DNA of 64,000 nt from positions 20,313,722-20,377,721 of the forward strand of contig CM067372.1 in the NCBI GenBank assembly GCA_034401795.1. Reading direction: 5' to 3'. The stretch is from Chaetoderma sp. LZ-2023a (lineage: Eukaryota; Mollusca; Caudofoveata; Chaetodermatida; Chaetodermatidae). Of this stretch, positions 10,751 through 53,100 are shown piece after piece. Within the stretch, counting starts at the first letter, position 1. Each line of letters opens with the position of its first letter. The position numbers and the translations under genes were made by a program. A model generated the notes under the pieces. It had not been told where the DNA came from and did no database searches. It saw only the letters and a program-made list of their open reading frames with translations.

Positions 10751-12957
10751 TGCACAAACACACTGGTCACTACAGACAGGTGCAGTGACTATAAACAGAT
10801 GTGGTCACTATAAACAGGTGCACAAACACACTGGTCACTACAGACAGATGCACAAACACACTGGTCACTATAGACAGGTGCACAAACACACTGGTCACTA
10901 CAGACAGGTGCACAAACACACTGGTCACTACAGACAGGTGCACAAATACACTGGTCAATATAGACAGGTGCACAAACACACTGGTCACTATAGACAGGTG
11001 CACAAACACACTGGTCACTATAGACAGGTGCACAAACACACTGGTCACTATAGACAGGCGCACAAACACACTGGTCACTACAGACAGGTGCACAAACACA
11101 CTGGTCACTACAGACAGGTGCAGTGACTATAAACAGATGTGGTCACTATAAACAGGTGTGGTCACTATAAACAGGTGCACAAACACACTGGTCACTATAG
11201 ACAGGTGCACAAACACACTGGTCACTACAGACAGGTGCACAAACACACGGGTCACTATAGACAGGTGCACAAACACACTGGTCACTATAGACAGGTGCAC
11301 AAACACACTGGTCACTACAGACAGGTGCACAAACACACTGGTCACTATAGACAGGTGCACAAACAGACTGGTCACTACAGGCAGGTGCACAAACATACTG
11401 GTCACTACAGACAGGTGCACGAATACACTGGTCAATATAGACAGGTGCACAAACACACTGGTCACTATAGACAGGTGCCCAAACACACTGGTCACTATAG
11501 ACAGGTGCACAAGCACTATTCACTATAGACAGGCGCACAAACACACTGGTCACTACAGACAGGTGCACAAACACACTGGTCACTACAGACAGGTGCACAA
11601 ACACACTGGTCACTATAGACAGGCGCACAAACACACTGGTCACTACAGACATGGGCACAAACACACTGGTCACTATAGACAGGTGTACAAACAATCTGGT
11701 CGCTATAGACAGGTACACTAATACACTGGTCACTACAGACAGGGGCATAAACACACTGGTCACTACAGACAGGGGCACAAACACACTGGTCACTACAGAC
11801 AGGTGCTTAAACACACTGGTCACTACAGACAGGTGCACAAATACACTGGTCAATATAGACAGGTGCACAAACACACTGGTCACTATAGACAGGTGCACAA
11901 ACACACTGGTCACTATAGACAGGTGCACAAACACTGTTCACTATAGACAGGCGCACAAACACACTGGTCACTACAGACAGGTGCACAAACACACCAGTCA
12001 CTATAGACAGGCGCACAAACACACTGGTCACTATAGACAGGCGCACAAACACACTGGTCACTACAGACCGGGGCACAAACACACTGGTCACTATAGACAG
12101 GTGCACAAACGAACTGGTCACTACAGACAGGGACACAAACACACTGGTCACTACAGACACGGGCACAAACACTGGTCACTACAGACAGGGGCACAAACAC
12201 ACTGGTTACTACGGACAGGGGCACAAACACACTGGTTACTACGGACACGGGCACAAACAGTGGTCACTACAGACAGGGGCACAAACACACTGGTCACTAT
12301 AGACAGGTGCACAAACACACTGGTCACGTGCACAAACACTGGTCACTACAGACAGGTGCACAAACACACTGGTCACTACAGACAGTTACACAAACACACT
12401 GGTCACTACAGACAGTTACACAAACACACTGGTCACTATAGACAGGTGCACAAACACACTGGTCACTACAGACAGGTGCACAAACACACTGGTCACTATA
12501 GTCAGGTGCACAAACACGCTGGTCACTACAGACAGGTGCACAAACACTGGTCACTATAAACAGGTGCACAAACACTTGTCACTATAGACAGGCGCACAAA
12601 CACACTGGTCACTATAAACAGGCGCGCAAACACACTGGTCACTACAGACAGGTGCACAAACACACTGGTCACTACAGACAGGTGCACAAACACACTGGTC
12701 ACTATAGACAGGTGCACAAGCACACTGGTCACTACAGACAGGTGCACAACCAAACTGGTCACTATAGACAGGCGCGCAAACACACTGGTCACTATAGACA
12801 GGTGCACAAACACACTGGTCACTACAGACAGGTGCACAAACACACTGGTCACTATAGACAGGTGCACAAACAGACTGGTCACTACAGACAGGTGCACAAA
12901 CACACTGGTCACTATAGACAGGTGCACAAACACACTGGTCACTACAGACAGGTGCAC
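10751..12957. repeat. 30-bp minisatellite, ~73 units
   Basis: The core unit is TGCACAAACACACTGGTCAC followed by TATAGACAGG (or TACAGACAGG). A longer pattern is layered on top: CAGTGACTATAAACAGATG blocks recur at 10784 and 11120, and shortened units ending GTTCACTATAGACAGGCG recur near 11517 and 11936. As 30 is a multiple of three and the unit has no stop in several frames, both strands give open frames of 110-300 codons (HKHTGHYRQV, TNTLVTIDRC, VFVHLSVVTS). These are artefacts of the repeat. The right edge abuts a LINE endonuclease remnant. Confidence 0.95.
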
Positions 12958-13660
12958 GTAAAGGGGCGTGTGTATTCATCGCAATTTTCAGTCCAGAATT
13001 GTAAACACCTGCAAACAGATTCACATCAACAATGGATTCCATTTGACTGAGTGAACTCGTAAGAGAGGCCTTCAAAGCAGTGAAGTCAATGTCCTTGAGA
13101 ACACGGTGATTCTTGGTTTCTTTCATAGAAGTACAGTGAATGGCAGAGCGATCAGAACGCATTGTATGATCAATCGCAAAATTACCTAGCCAGGGCTCAG
13201 AAGCATGAGTCAGTACCAAGTCCAATGTATGCCCTTTGTGTGTACTCCCGACCGCGTGTTGAACTAGACCTAGCAAAGTAATCAGATCGATGAATTGTTG
13301 AGCCTCTTGACACTGCATCATCCACATGTAAATTGAAATCACCAGCAATCAATAGGTATCCCGGTGAAAGTATCAGACTTTCCATGAGTGTACCGAATTC
13401 CGATGTAAAGGTATTAACCATAACTTTATGTTGTTTAGAATATGGAGGTCTAGATCACAACGACATGCAACATGATGCTACCGACGTAAATATTTACATC
13501 CAATATGTCAATTGATTTGAACTGAACACCCGTGTTCCATTTCACCTTCATATTAGATAAAATCAGGAGGGTAATGCCACCACCTCTCCGCTTATGGCGT
13601 GGGACATGTAAAGTGACCCAGCCTGCAGTGTGGACATAATAAACCACAGTATGGAAATAA
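12958..13660 (-). pseudogene. LINE apurinic-like endonuclease remnant
   Basis: Minus-strand pieces, in order from 13647 downwards: HKRRGGGITLLILS; then LLIAGDFNLHVDD (about 13321-13360); then FIDLITLLGLVQHAVGS, THKGHTLDLVLTHASE, SDRSAIHCTSMKETKNHRVL and finally NTHAPLR. GDFN, HTLDLVLT and the SDH-like box (here SDR) are landmarks of the EN domain of non-LTR retrotransposons. At least two frameshifts separate the parts and the final histidine of SDH is lost, so it is inactive. The frame runs straight into the 30-bp array at HAPLR. Confidence 0.82.
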
Positions 13661-14510
13661 TTGGACTGAAAGTTGGTGCTGCCTCAAGGAGAAACAACTT
13701 TCGCTTTGATTGTTTTCAAACTAGTCATCAGGATTTTCTGAATTTGTCAGAGTAAATACTGTCAGCACGTATACAGAATGAAAGTGGTTAATTATATTTA
13801 TTTCATTGAATTGCATAAATCTGGTATTCACAAAAATACTATTAGTAAAAACCTGATTCTTTAAACAAATTATTAATGATTTTAGACATGTTCTGAATTT
13901 ATTTCGAACATGTCTCTTGACTGACTACCTGTCTGTTTACTTTAACGACGACTAGCTATAAAATGTAAATTAATTTGTATATTTGACAGATAGAATGAGT
14001 GAGAGACAGAGCTAGATTCATAGAATTAGAGATAGTTTTTTTTATAGATAGATAATTAGTGTTTGTAACGTTTAATCTCACCAGTATATCGCTTGAAGTA
14101 AAGTTCAGAATTATTAAAAGTTTAATATCCGTAATATTTGAAGAACGATCTTGCTCATTGTTTATTAAAGTGTCTTCATCTGTCGTCTCATCCTGAAGTG
14201 TAGCAGAGCTATTTCCACCCAGCTGATCTCCCATATTCTGAAATAGGTGGAAAATATCCCTGTAACACATTCCTCCAGTAGTAAAACTTTTAAAATAATC
14301 TCTTGGTCTGCAAATTGACAATTTCTGTGAGAAAACTGACATTTTCTTCAACAAACTTGAGGAACCCTTTCACAGGTAAATTCCTGCATCCCAATCTCTG
14401 GACAAACACGCAGGAAAGCGCTTGAATATGTTGATAATGGAGGAATCCAGTTTTAGCTATGCCCCGCCAATTTCTAACTAAGTTCCAGCCACACCTCACT
14501 CGTGTTGGGG
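13661..14510. other. Unassigned 5' flank
   Basis: AT-rich, with no recognised gene. Around 14310-14350 (GTCTGCAAATTGACAATTTC, then AAACTGACATTTTCTTCAAC) is a diverged half of the palindromic TTAA family. AGCTATGCCCCGCCAATTTC at 14456 is the edge motif that also accompanies the long palindromic elements at 23.5 and 40.5 kb. Confidence 0.45.
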
Positions 14511-14514
14511 TCGA

Positions 14515-14840
14515 TCCTTGAAATCCTTAACTATCAATTTTCAGAAAACTATTCAGGTAAGCTGTTGAATATTTTGAAACTAGTTTTCCTGGGTGTGGTT
14601 GCAACTGCGGCCAGACCAATTAGTTTCAAAATATACAACAGCATGTTTATTAATTAGTATAGACATACTATACACGTACAACAACGCTTAGTCTGTCATC
14701 AATTTTCGTGTCGAACTAATCTATGTCATTCATGACGTCATTAATCATGACATCATCCTACATGTCACATAGTTGATTATGAGGTCATATGATGGATGGA
14801 TAAACTGGAAATGACCATTAATATGCCATAAACTATGCTA
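14515..14840. mobile_element. Long palindromic element, copy 1 (TTGAATATTTTGAAACTA core)
   Basis: AACTATCAATTTTCAGAAAA and GCTGTTGAATATTTTGAAAC are followed by a mirrored arm (AGTTTCAAAATATACAACAGC), then a right flank rich in short palindromes: TTCATGACGTCATTAATCATG, GTTGATTATGAGGTCATATG. The same arrangement recurs near 16.2, 18.96 and 23.65 kb, and reversed near 29.5 and 40.7 kb. No coding. Confidence 0.65.
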
Positions 14841-15357
14841 TGCAAAGCAAAGAATTTGCTTTCTCAGGATTTGTCATTGAAAGGGTTACAGATTTAAAGA
14901 CCTTCCAACTCTTGGTTCTAATGTCAAGGCGGTCTCTTGCTCAGGTTTGAGTAAGACTATTGATACTCAGGAGGTTAGTGGAGAAGCCTGGCCTAGAACA
15001 GCAGCTGTGCTGAGCAATACTGAGAGATGTCTGGTTTCCTCTGGCTCATCTAAACTATCCAGGACAATCACTGATAGTGCTCTCTGTTCTTATTGGATAA
15101 CACAGGACTGGCGGACTCCACCATTATTCCATTAAGCAGGAGGGGTAGGGGATCACTTGTAATATCAATATTTGCCTATTATTATGCATCTTGCTGTATA
15201 TTATGTAATAAAATACTTATTTTCATATTTTTGCCATTGCTTGTGATTTTATTGCCACTATTTATAGCTGATTTACTGAGATAATTTTATGTTTTTGTTA
15301 CATAGTTTGTCTTGTACACCCCTCGATCACTCTCAGTGTTGGCCTTAGCCCAGAGGT

Positions 15358-15365
15358 TATAAAAG
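15358..15365 (+). promoter_or_regulatory. TATA box of ADK (TATAAAAG)
   Basis: TATAAAAG lies 61 nt upstream of the proposed ADK start codon. An initiator-like TGCAGTCT has its A at 15386, 28 nt downstream of the first T, which is the usual TATA-to-start spacing. That would leave a 5' UTR of about 33 nt. The assignment depends on exon 1 being correctly placed. Confidence 0.5.
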
Positions 15366-15418
15366 ATCTGTGCTGATGTCTCTGCAGTCTCTTTAGAGTA
15401 GTACACTGAGTTGTCAAC

Positions 15419-44950
<29,532 letters not shown>

Positions 44951-45520
44951 GCTTCACACGACTCAAGACATGACACATGAACTTTTATCCGCGAATAATC
45001 AATTCCAAATGGTAGTGTTCAGGATGTCTACACAGCAGACAAACCTACGTTCAGGATGTCTACACGGCAGACAAATGTACTGTTTTAAAGGGGAACCAAA
45101 TTACAGAACTGGCAAAGCCCACCAAATATTTTTTTTGTATAATTTGAATATTTTTAAATTCATAAATAGTAAATTTTATTATGGAAAGTAATTTTCTCCA
45201 ATTTCATGGAAGCATGGAGCGAGATCAACGCATGAATGAGTGATATGCCGTTATCGTATGAATGATGTTTAGTTTTGTTGTTGATGACTGATAGCTCACA
45301 ACCGTTCATTCTGACACCAGCATATTAATGAGACGCCAGAGACACAATAATATTTGTTAAACTAGATCTTGAATCAAAGCTGATGTTTCAGTTTGTAACT
45401 TTTAAATCTCAGTTTCTTCTAATCTGAAAAGATGTGTGCTTTCAGTCAAATTTTTTCCAAAATAATTAGCATATCCAGAGTTAAACACCATTTAAAATGT
45501 AGTCTGCAGAAATTCAACAG
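44951..45520 (+). other. ADK 3' flank, probable 3' UTR
   Basis: A 32-bp direct duplication (GTTCAGGATGTCTACACAGC, then AGACAAACCTAC) lies at 45017-45048 and 45049-45080. No canonical AATAAA was found near the stop; AATAAT occurs at about 45347 and ATTAAA further on inside a TTAA element. The poly(A) site is therefore unplaced. Confidence 0.5.
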
Positions 45521-45528
45521 GCAGATGG

Positions 45529-45692
45529 TTAACCTTTTCGTGATGAAACCGACCTCTGTAGGGGTTTTGATTAATAACCGAGCCAGTCATTACAGTGGTA
45601 AATTTTCAAAAATAATCTTCTTGGCCTGTAAATGGACATTCAACAAGTAAATTATTTAATTTTTTGAAGAAATTTAGTCATTAAAGGGTTAA
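45529..45692. mobile_element. Palindromic TTAA element, left arm partly deleted
   Basis: TTAA at 45529 and 45689. Right arm CGAGCCAGTCATTACAGTGG, TCTTCTTGGCCTGTAAATGG and CATTAAAGGGTTAA intact; most of the left arm is missing. Confidence 0.7.
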
Positions 45693-45715
45693 AAACTCAT
45701 GAAACCTATTTCTAC

Positions 45716-46115
45716 TGAATATGTTAATGTTTGTGTACATATGCACGCTCACACAAACTCTCATAAACACATGTGTCTAGTCTATATGTTAATGTCTGGG
45801 TACATATTCACGCTCACACAAACTCTCATAAACACATGTGTCTAGTGTATATGTTAATGTTTGTATACATATGCATGCTCACACAAACACTCATAAACAC
45901 ATGTGTCTAGTGTATATGTTAATGTCTGGGTACATATGCACGCTCACACAAACACTCATGATCACATGTGTCTAGTCTATATGTTAATGTTTGGGCACAT
46001 ATGTAAGCTCACACAAACACTCATGATCATGTGTCTACTGTATATGTTAATGTTTGGGTACATAAGTAAGCTCACACATGATCACATGTGTCTAGTGTAT
46101 ACAAATCTGAACATA
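45716..46115. repeat. 65-bp tandem repeat, ~6 copies
   Basis: ATGTTAATGT starts at 45721, 45786, 45851, 45916 and 45981 (exact 65-nt spacing), then at about 46044 after a short deletion. Each unit contains GTACATATGCACGCTCACAC and CACATGTGTCTAG. Confidence 0.92.
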
Positions 46116-46289
46116 TATACTCTGTGCTGTAGTTAAAGATGAGTGTTAAATAACAACACACTATAAGTATCTTCATTATGTCTGAATCATTTTGGTTCAT
46201 CATTGTACAATATTATGATGTTTTGAAAGTAAGCCGGTGGACAATGTTATGGCACTGTTCTGTTGTTTGTTTTCCTCTTCTAACCCACT

Positions 46290-46935
46290 CAAGTACCATT
46301 TTATCCATTTAACTCTCTGCCCACTGAATTTATGCAGACTTTCCATGCGGTTTAACTCTGGGTATGCTGAATATTTTGCAAACAATGTGACTGAAAGGTT
46401 GGTGGCTACTTTCAGTCAAATTGTTTGGAAAATATTCAGCAGCTCTAGAGTTATTGCCCATTGAAATTATGGTTTAGTGTTTTGGAGCAGACAGTTACTG
46501 ATCAAGTTGCCCAAAGCTGACCTCTTCACTAGTCTTGAGAAATACCCATTTGCTGGATAAAAGAAGTGTATTCTTTTTTAATTTACTATGGGAATGGATG
46601 GCTTGATAACCGAGCCATCTGTTTCAGTTGTAGATTTTCAAAAGCAGTTCTGTTGTCCTGCAGATGTGGTCATTCACTAAACTGGACTTTTGATGTGCTT
46701 GACCTTGAAGTGATTAAGCATTTAATGGTCAAGACATGCCTATACTGGAGTGTCCATGTTCAGGCTAAGAGAAGACAATTTTTTTGAAAATTTACCACTG
46801 GAACGTCTGGCTCGATAACCGAGGCATCCATTCCAGTGCTAAATCTTCAAATATAGTCTCACTGGCCTGCAAATGGACATTCAATAAGCAAATAGTTTGA
46901 TTTTCTTGAGCAAATTTGGCCAGAAAAGGATTAAC
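46290..46935. mobile_element. Cluster of three palindromic TTAA elements
   Basis: 46290-46497: third sub-family (TTTGCAAACAATGTGACTG, then CTACTTTCAGTCAAATTG), ending CAGACAGTTACTG. 46498-46715: diverged first family (GGGAATGGATGGCTTGATAA / CGAGCCATCTGTTTCAG). 46716-46935: first family (CCACTGGAACGTCTGGCTCG / GAGGCATCCATTCCAGTGC), ending AAAAGGATTAAC. Confidence 0.6.
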
Positions 46936-47164
46936 TCTTCTACAGTCACATGCTCCTGTCAGGTAGGTCATAAATTACCAGCCATGTAAGAATCTGACCT
47001 AGTTCTGTAAATGATAGACGTCAAAGCTGAATATTACCATTAAAATTATTAGTACCAATTGTAAATTATTCAGTCATCGCTTTTTGTCTTTCCCCGTTTG
47101 TAGCACTTCCTGCGGTGGTGTGGTATCATTTGTATTATTTTCCCCTCAGGTTTCTTGTAAACGT
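46936..47164. other. Unassigned spacer before the satellite
   Basis: AT-rich, with no recognised repeat. The last 30 nt (TTCCCCTCAGGTTTCTTGTA AACG) lead directly into the first satellite unit. Confidence 0.5.
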
Positions 47165-50100
47165 CAGTCACTGTTCAGATTGTAATGAAGCTTTACAGAA
47201 TGGCTCCACGCAATACAAAGTCACTGTTCAGATTGTAATGAAGCTTTACAGAATGTCTCCACGCAATACAAAGTCACTGTTCAGATTGTAATGAAGCTTT
47301 ACAGAATGTTTCCACGCAATACAAAGTCACTGTTCAGATTGTAATGAAGCTTTACAGAATGGCTCCATGCAATACAAAGGCACTGTTCAGATTGTAATGA
47401 AGCTTTACAGAATGGCTCCATGCAATACAAAGGCACTGTTCAGATTGTAATGAAGCTTTACAGAATGTCTCCACGCAATACAAAGGCACTGTTCAGATTG
47501 TAATGAAGCTTTACAGAATGTCTCCACGCAATACAAAGTTACTGTTCAGATTGTAATGAAGCCTTACAGAATGTCTCCACGCAAGACAAAGTTACTGTTC
47601 AGATTGTAATGAAGCCTTACAGAATGTCTCCACGCAATACAAAGTCACTGTTCAGATTGTAATGAAGCTTTACAGAATGTCTCCACGCAATACAAAGTTA
47701 CTGTTCAGATTGTAATGAAGCCTTACAGAATGTCTCCACGCAAGACAAAGTTACTGTTCAGATTGTAATGAAGCTTTACAGAATGTCTCCACGCAATACA
47801 AAGTTACTGTTCAGATTGTAATGAAGCCTTACAGAATGTCTCCACGCAAGACAAAGTTACTGTTCAGATTGTAATGAAGCTTTACAGAATGTCTCCACGC
47901 AATACAAAGTTACTGTTCAGATTGTAATGAAGCTTTACAGAATGGCTCCACGCAATACAAAGGCACTGTTCAGATTGTAATGAAGCTTTACAGAATGTCT
48001 CCACGCAATACAAAGTTACTGTTCAGATTGTAATGAAGCTTTACAGAATGGCTCCACGCAATACAAAGTTACTGTTCAGATTGTAATGAAGCTTTACAGA
48101 ATGGCTCCACGCAATACAAAGGCACTGTTCAGATTGTAATGAAGCTTTACAGAATGGCTCCACGCAATACAAAGGCACTGTTCAGATTGTAATGAAGCTT
48201 TACAGAATGGCTCCACGCAATACAAAGGCACTGTTCAGATTGTAATGAAGCTTTACAGAATGTCTCCACGCAATACAAAGTCACTGTTCAGATTGTAATG
48301 AAGCCTTACAGAATGTCTCCACGCAAGACAAAGTTACTGTTCAGATTGTAATGAAGCTTTACAGAATGTCTCCACGCAATACAAAGTTACTGTTCAGATT
48401 GTAATGAAGCCTTACAGAATGGCTCCACGCAATACAAAGTCACTGTTCAGATTGTAATGAAGCTTTACAGAATGGCTCCACGCAATACAAAGTTACTGTT
48501 CAGATTGTAATGAAGCTTTACAGAATGGCTCCACGCAATACAAAGTCACTGTTCAGATTGTAATGAAGCTTTACAGAATGTCTCCACGCAATACAAAGTT
48601 ACTGTTCAGATTGTAATGAAGCTTTACAGAATGTCTCCACGCAATACAAAGGCACTGTTCAGATTGTAATGAAGCTTTACAGAATGTCTCCACGCAATAC
48701 AAAGGCACTGTTCAGATTGTAATGAAGCTTTACAGAATGTCTCCACGCAATACAAAGTTACTGTTCAGATTGTAATGAAGCTTTACAGAATGTCTCCACG
48801 CAATACAAAGGCACTGTTCAGATTGTAATGAAGCTTTACAGAATGTCTCCACGCAATACAAAGTCACTGTTCAGATTGTAATGAAGCTTTACAGAATGTC
48901 TCCACGCAATACAAAGGCACTGTTCAGATTGTAATGAAGCTTTACAGAATGGCTCCACGCAATACAAAGTCACTGTTCAGATTGTAATGAAGCTTTACAG
49001 AATGTCTCCACGCAATACAAAGTTACTGTTCAGATTGTAATGAAGCTTTACAGAATGTCTCCACGCAATACAAAGGCACTGTTCAGATTGTAATGAAGCT
49101 TTACAGAATGTCTCCACGCAATACAAAGGCACTGTTCAGATTGTAATGAAGCCTTACAGAATGGCTCCACGCAATACAAATTTATTGTTCAGATTGTAAT
49201 GAAGCCTTACAGAATGTCTCCACGCAAGACAAAGTAACTGTTCAGATTGTAATGAAGCCTTACAGAATGGCTCCACGCAATACAGAATGGCTCCACGCAA
49301 GACAAAGTTACTGTTCAGATTGTAATGAAGCCTTACAGAATGTCTCCACGCAAGACAAAGTTACTGTTCAGATTGTAATGAAGCCTTACAGAATGGCTCC
49401 ACGCAAGACAAAGTTACTGTTCAGATTGTAATGAAGCCTTACAGAAGTGCTCCACGCAAGACAAAGTTACTGTTCAGATTGTAATGAAGCCTTACAGAAT
49501 GTCTCCACGCAAGACAAAGTTACTGTTCAGATTGTAATGAAGCCTTACAGAAGTGCTCCACGCAAGACAAAGTTACTGTTCAGATTGTAATGAAGCCTTA
49601 CAGAATGGCTCCACGCAAGACAAAGGCACTGTTCAGATTGTAATGAAGCTTTACAGAATGGCTCCACGCAATACAAAGGCACTGTTCAGATTGTAATGAA
49701 GCTTTACAGAATGTCTCCACGCAATACAAAGGCACTGTTCAGATTGTAATGAAGCTTTACAGAATGTCTCCACGCAATACAAAGTCACTGTTCAGATTGT
49801 AATGAAGCCTTACAGAATGTCTCCACGCAAGACAAAGTTACTGTTCAGATTGTAATGAAGCCTTACAGAATGGCTCCACGCAATACAAAGTCACTGTTCA
49901 GATTGTAATGAAGCTTTACAGAATGGCTCCACGCAATACAAAGTCACTGTTCAGATTGTAATGAAGCCTTACAGAATGGCTCCACGCAAGACAAAGTTAC
50001 TGTTCAGATTGTAATGAAGCCTTACAGAATGGCTCCACGCAAGACAAAGTTACTGTTCAGATTGTAATGAAGCCTTACAGAATGGCTCCACGCAAGACAA

Positions 50101-53100
50101 AGTTACTGTTCAGATTGTAATGAAGCCTTACAGAAGTGCTCCACGCAAGACAAAGTTACTGTTCAGATTGTAATGAAGCCTTACAGAATGTCTCCACGCA
50201 AGACAAAGTTACTGTTCAGATTGTAATGAAGCCTTACAGAAGTGCTCCACGCAATACAAAGTTACTGTTCAGATTGTAATGAAGCCTTACAGAATGGCTC
50301 CACGCAATACAAAGGCACTGTTCAGATTGTAATGAAGCCTTACAGAATGGCTCCACGCAATACAAAGGCACTGTTCAGATTGTAATGAAGCTTTACAGAA
50401 TGTCTCCATGCAATACAAAGTTACTGTTCAGATTGTAATGAAGCCTTTACAGAATGTCTCCACGCAATACAAAGTCACTGTTCAGATTGTAATGAAGCCT
50501 TACAGAATGTCTCCACGCAAGACAAAGTTACTGTTCAGATTGTAATGAAGCCTTACAGAATGGCTCCACGCAATACAAAGTCACTGTTCAGATTGTAATG
50601 AAGCTTTACAGAATGGCTCCACGCAATACAAAGTCACTGTTCAGATTGTAATGAAGCTTTACAGAATGGCTCCACGCAATACAAAGTCACTGTTCAGATT
50701 GTAATGAAGCTTTACAGAATGGCTCCACGCAATACAAAGTCACTGTTCAGATTGTAATGAAGCCTTACAGAATGGCGCCACGCAATACAAAGTTACTGTT
50801 CAGATTGTAATGAAGCTTTACAGAATGTCTCCACGCAATACAAAGGCACTGTTCAGATTGTAATGAAGTTTTACAGAATGTCTCCACGCAATACAAAGGC
50901 ACTGTTCAGATTGTAATGAAGCTTTACAGAATGGCTCCACGCAATACAAAGTTACTGTTCAGATTGTAATGAAGCTTTACAGAATGGCTCCACGCAATAC
51001 AAAGGCACTGTTCAGATTGTAATGAAGCTTTACAGAATGTCTCCACGCAATACAAAGTCACTGTTCAGATTGTAATGAAGCTTTACAGAATGTCTCCACG
51101 CAATACAAAGTCACTGTTCAGATTGTAATGAAGCTTTACAGAATGTCTCCACGCAATACAAAGGCACTGTTCAGATTGTAATGAAGCTTTACAGAATGTC
51201 TCCACGCAATACAAAGTCACTGTTCAGATTGTAATGAAGCTTTACAGAATGTCTCCACGCAATACAAAGGCACTGTTCAGATTGTAATGAAGCTTTACAG
51301 AATGTCTCCACGCAATACAAAGGCACTGTTCAGATTGTAATGAAGCTTTACAGAATGTCTCCACGCAATACAAAGGCACTGTTCAGATTGTAATGAAGCT
51401 TTACAGAATGTCTCCACGCAATACAAAGTTACTGTTCAGATTGTAATGAAGCTTTACAGAATGTCTCCACGCAATACAAAGTCACTGTTCAGATTGTAAT
51501 GAAGCTTTACAGAATGTCTCCACGCAATACAAAGTCACTGTTCAGATTGTAATGAAGCCTTACAGAATGTCTCCACGCAATACAAAGTTACTGTTCAGAT
51601 TGTAATGAAGCTTTACAGAATGTCTCCACGCAATACAAAGGCACTGTTCAGATTGTAATGAAGCTTTACAGAATGTCTCCACGCAATACAAAGGCACTGT
51701 TCAGATTGTAATGAAGCCTTACAGAATGTCTCCACGCAATACAAATTTATTGTTCAGATTGTAATGAAGCCTTACAGAATGTCTCCACGCAAGACAAAGT
51801 AACTGTTCAGATTGTAATGAAGCCTTACAGAATGGCTCCACGCAATACAGAATGGCTCCACGCAAGACAAAGTTACTGTTCAGATTGTAATGAAGCCTTA
51901 CAGAATGTCTCCACGCAAGACAAAGTTACTGTTCAGATTGTAATGAAGCCTTACAGAATGTCTCCACGCAAGACAAAGTTACTGTTCAGATTGTAATGAA
52001 GCCTTACAGAAGTGCTCCACGCAAGACAAAGTTACTGTTCAGATTGTAATGAAGCCTTACAGAATGGCTCCACGCAAGACAAAGTTACTGTTCAGATTGT
52101 AATGAAGCCTTACAGAAGTGCTCCACGCAAGACAAAGTTACTGTTCAGATTGTAATGAAGCCTTACAGAATGGCTCCACGCAAGACAAAGTTACTGTTCA
52201 GATTGTAATTAAGCCTTACAGAATGGCTCCACGCAAGACAAAGTTACTGTTCAGATTGTAATGAAGCTTTACAGAATGTCTCCACGCAATACAAAGTCAC
52301 TGTTCAGATTGTAATGAAGCTTTACAGAATGTCTCCACGCAATACAAAGTCACTGTTCAGATTGTAATGAAGCCTTACAGAATGTCTCCACGCAATACAA
52401 AGTTACTGTTCAGATTGTAATGAAGCTTTACAGAATGTCTCCACGCAATACAAAGGCACTGTTCAGATTGTAATGAAGCTTTACAGAATGTCTCCACGCA
52501 ATACAAAGGCACTGTTCAGATTGTAATGAAGCCTTACAGAATGGCTCCACGCAATACAAATTTATTGTTCAGATTGTAATGAAGCCTTACAGAATGTCTC
52601 CACGCAAGACAAAGTTACTGTTCAGATTGTAATGAAGCCTTACAGAATGGCTCCACGCAATACAGAATGGCTCCACGCAAGACAAAGTTACTGTTCAGAT
52701 TGTAATGAAGCCTTACAGAATGTCTCCACGCAAGACAAAGTTACTGTTCAGATTGTAATGAAGCCTTACAGAATGGCTCCACGCAAGACAAAGTTACTGT
52801 TCAGATTGTAATGAAGCCTTACAGAAGTGCTCCACGCAAGACAAAGTTACTGTTCAGATTGTAATGAAGCCTTACAGAATGTCTCCACGCAAGACAAAGT
52901 TACTGTTCAGATTGTAATGAAGCCTTACAGAAGTGCTCCACGCAAGACAAAGTTACTGTTCAGATTGTAATGAAGCCTTACAGAATGGCTCCACGCAAGA
53001 CAAAGTTACTGTTCAGATTGTAATTAAGCCTTACAGAATGGCTCCACGCAAGACAAAGTTACTGTTCAGATTGTAATTAAGCCTTACAGAATGGCTCCAC

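Noticed and set aside
10785-12957. Several 110-300 codon frames on both strands as genes
   Set aside because: They are readings of the 30-bp array, which keeps frame because 30 is divisible by three.
12554-13348. 264-codon minus-strand frame as an intact protein
   Set aside because: Its first half is a frameshifted LINE endonuclease and its second half is minisatellite.
45903-46136. 77-codon frame with YMLMFGHICKLT repeats
   Set aside because: It is a reading of the 65-bp tandem repeat downstream of ADK.
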